NCBI RefSeq assembly: GCF_000381885.1
Contig: NZ_KB907225.1
Coordinates: 62,001 to 126,000, forward strand
Direction: 5' to 3'
Length of the DNA stretch: 64,000 nucleotides
From: Actinomadura atramentaria DSM 43919
Lineage (GTDB): Bacteria; Actinomycetota; Actinomycetes; Streptosporangiales; Streptosporangiaceae
Under the pieces are notes generated by a model. That model had not been told where the DNA came from. It saw only the letters and a list, made by a program, of their open reading frames with translations, and did no database searches. This document shows, one piece after another, positions 63,315 through 64,000 of this stretch (within the stretch, counting starts at the first letter, position 1; each line of letters begins with the position of its first letter). The translations under genes and the position numbers were made by a program.

Positions 63315-64000
63315 CGGGCGGCTCCGATACGACGAATAGACAGCCTGCCGACAGCGCGGCCCTCATAAAGCCGTCGCGCCCGGTAAACGATCTCCTCGAG
63401 TCCGAAGTCCCGCGCGATCATCCCGACGAGTTCCCCTTCTGCCTGCTTGCGGTTCTTGATGCGTATCGGAGCACGAAGCCCTCGCGACGCGGGCGGCGGG
63501 TTGATCTCCAGCTCCCAGCCATCGTCGTTATTCACGAGCTGATCTTTCATCGCGAACGCGGCCATGTCACGGAAGGCGAACTCACGGTTTCCGCGGCGAA
63601 ACTCCCGCCAAGTTCGGCGCGAGGCGGCGCGAAGAAGCTTCTCCCCCGCGTCGTGATCGGTCGGATCACTCCGCGACAGTTCATCGACGAAGCATGCAAC
63701 CATTTCAGCCTCAGCCTCCTCGACCTCAACATGCAGCCGGGAGACGATGAACGCTACGGCACGGCGGATCCATGGTTCACCCAGCCATAGCACGAAATAA
63801 TTCGCCAGGTCACAGTCCGGCTGTCGGGATAGGGCAGCGCCGATGGCCGCGCGCCAGACCAGATGGCGCAACGGTGCCGACGGGCCGTCTCCGCGGACTT
63901 CCGCGCGCGCCTCATCCGGCTCCAGATGGCGCGCGCCACCTCCCTCATCGATCCATACGCCGGGGTGTGTCTGAGCGATTCGCGCGCCTATCTGCTGGAA
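63311..64000 (-). CDS. Hypothetical protein, 5' end outside the window
   Basis: At least 229 codons remain open to the window edge with no stop; a TTG at 63871 is the first start inside. Segments FVLWLGEPWIRRAVAFIVSR, EAEMVACFVDELSRSDPTDHD split and KLLRAASRRTWREFRRGNRE are mostly helical. I do not recognise the family. It shares an operon with the HTH gene. Confidence 0.55.
   Translation of the reverse strand, partial: FQQIGARIAQTHPGVWIDEGGGARHLEPDEARAEVRGDGPSAPLRHLVWRAAIGAALSRQPDCDLANYFVLWLGEPWIRRAVAFIVSRLHVEVEEAEAEMVACFVDELSRSDPTDHDAGEKLLRAASRRTWREFRRGNREFAFRDMAAFAMKDQLVNNDDGWELEINPPPASRGLRAPIRIKNRKQAEGELVGMIARDFGLEEIVYRARRLYEGRAVGRLSIRRIGAAR

Overview
The window is very GC-rich actinobacterial DNA, roughly 70 percent or more G+C with third positions almost always G or C. 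Many starts are GTG or TTG, and stop/start overlaps (ATGA, GTGA, TTGA) are frequent. Gene content and order (a sigE locus linked to tatB and mrp, WHiB-free; a sigK/rskA/FAS1 operon; a DUF574 methyltransferase; DUF6758 beside a PHP protein; DUF3117) fit a filamentous actinomycete. My best guess is Thermomonosporaceae (Actinomadura-like), inferred from gene content only.

Layout. 0-4.5 kb: end of a membrane gene, a Ser/Thr kinase with an extracytoplasmic domain, and a DEAD-box RNA helicase that seems to start at CTG. 4.5-15.7 kb: housekeeping genes (phosphodiesterase, hydrolase, DUF2236 oxygenase, RecB-like nuclease with a degenerate metallo-beta-lactamase-fold partner, PHP phosphoesterase with DUF6758, CAAX protease, citrate-lyase-like protein) and an ECF41 sigma factor coupled to its carboxymuconolactone decarboxylase partner. 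15.8-28.3 kb: a stress and envelope block read in two directions (MgtE-N/CBS protein, DUF1003, Mrp; tatB, htrA, rseB-like gene, anti-sigma factor, sigE, O-methyltransferase). A TetR/epimerase pair and a PhoX-family phosphatase lie inside it. A textbook SigE-type promoter precedes sigE, which suggests autoregulation. 28.3-31.8 kb: a four-gene operon of molybdopterin oxidoreductase, FAS1 lipoprotein, sigK and rskA.

31.8-43 kb: acetyltransferase, leucyl aminopeptidase, DUF3117, a TudS/DUF1722 protein divergent from photolyase, Tag glycosylase, a small membrane protein, what looks like the tail of a dihydropteroate synthase, a LOG-family protein, an AI-2E family transporter and a DHA2 drug exporter. 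43-46.8 kb: three overlapping luciferase-like monooxygenases behind one strong promoter. 47.6-56.1 kb: the most striking region, a tightly coupled operon of a 13-residue leader peptide, an orphan cytochrome b (QcrB type), an orphan cytochrome oxidase subunit I, and formate dehydrogenase alpha, beta and NrfD-type subunits. It may be a dedicated formate-oxidising respiratory chain.

56.1-64 kb: ChaB-like protein, a three-gene operon (duplicated cupin-like protein, JmjC/cupin-8 protein, DUF2064 transferase), a DUF574 methyltransferase, a cytosolic bulb-lectin-domain protein and tRNA-Lys(CTT). Beyond the tRNA is a visibly less GC-rich segment with a nucleoside-deoxyribosyltransferase-like protein, an excisionase-type HTH protein and an unfinished gene. 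That edge resembles accessory, possibly defence-related, DNA.
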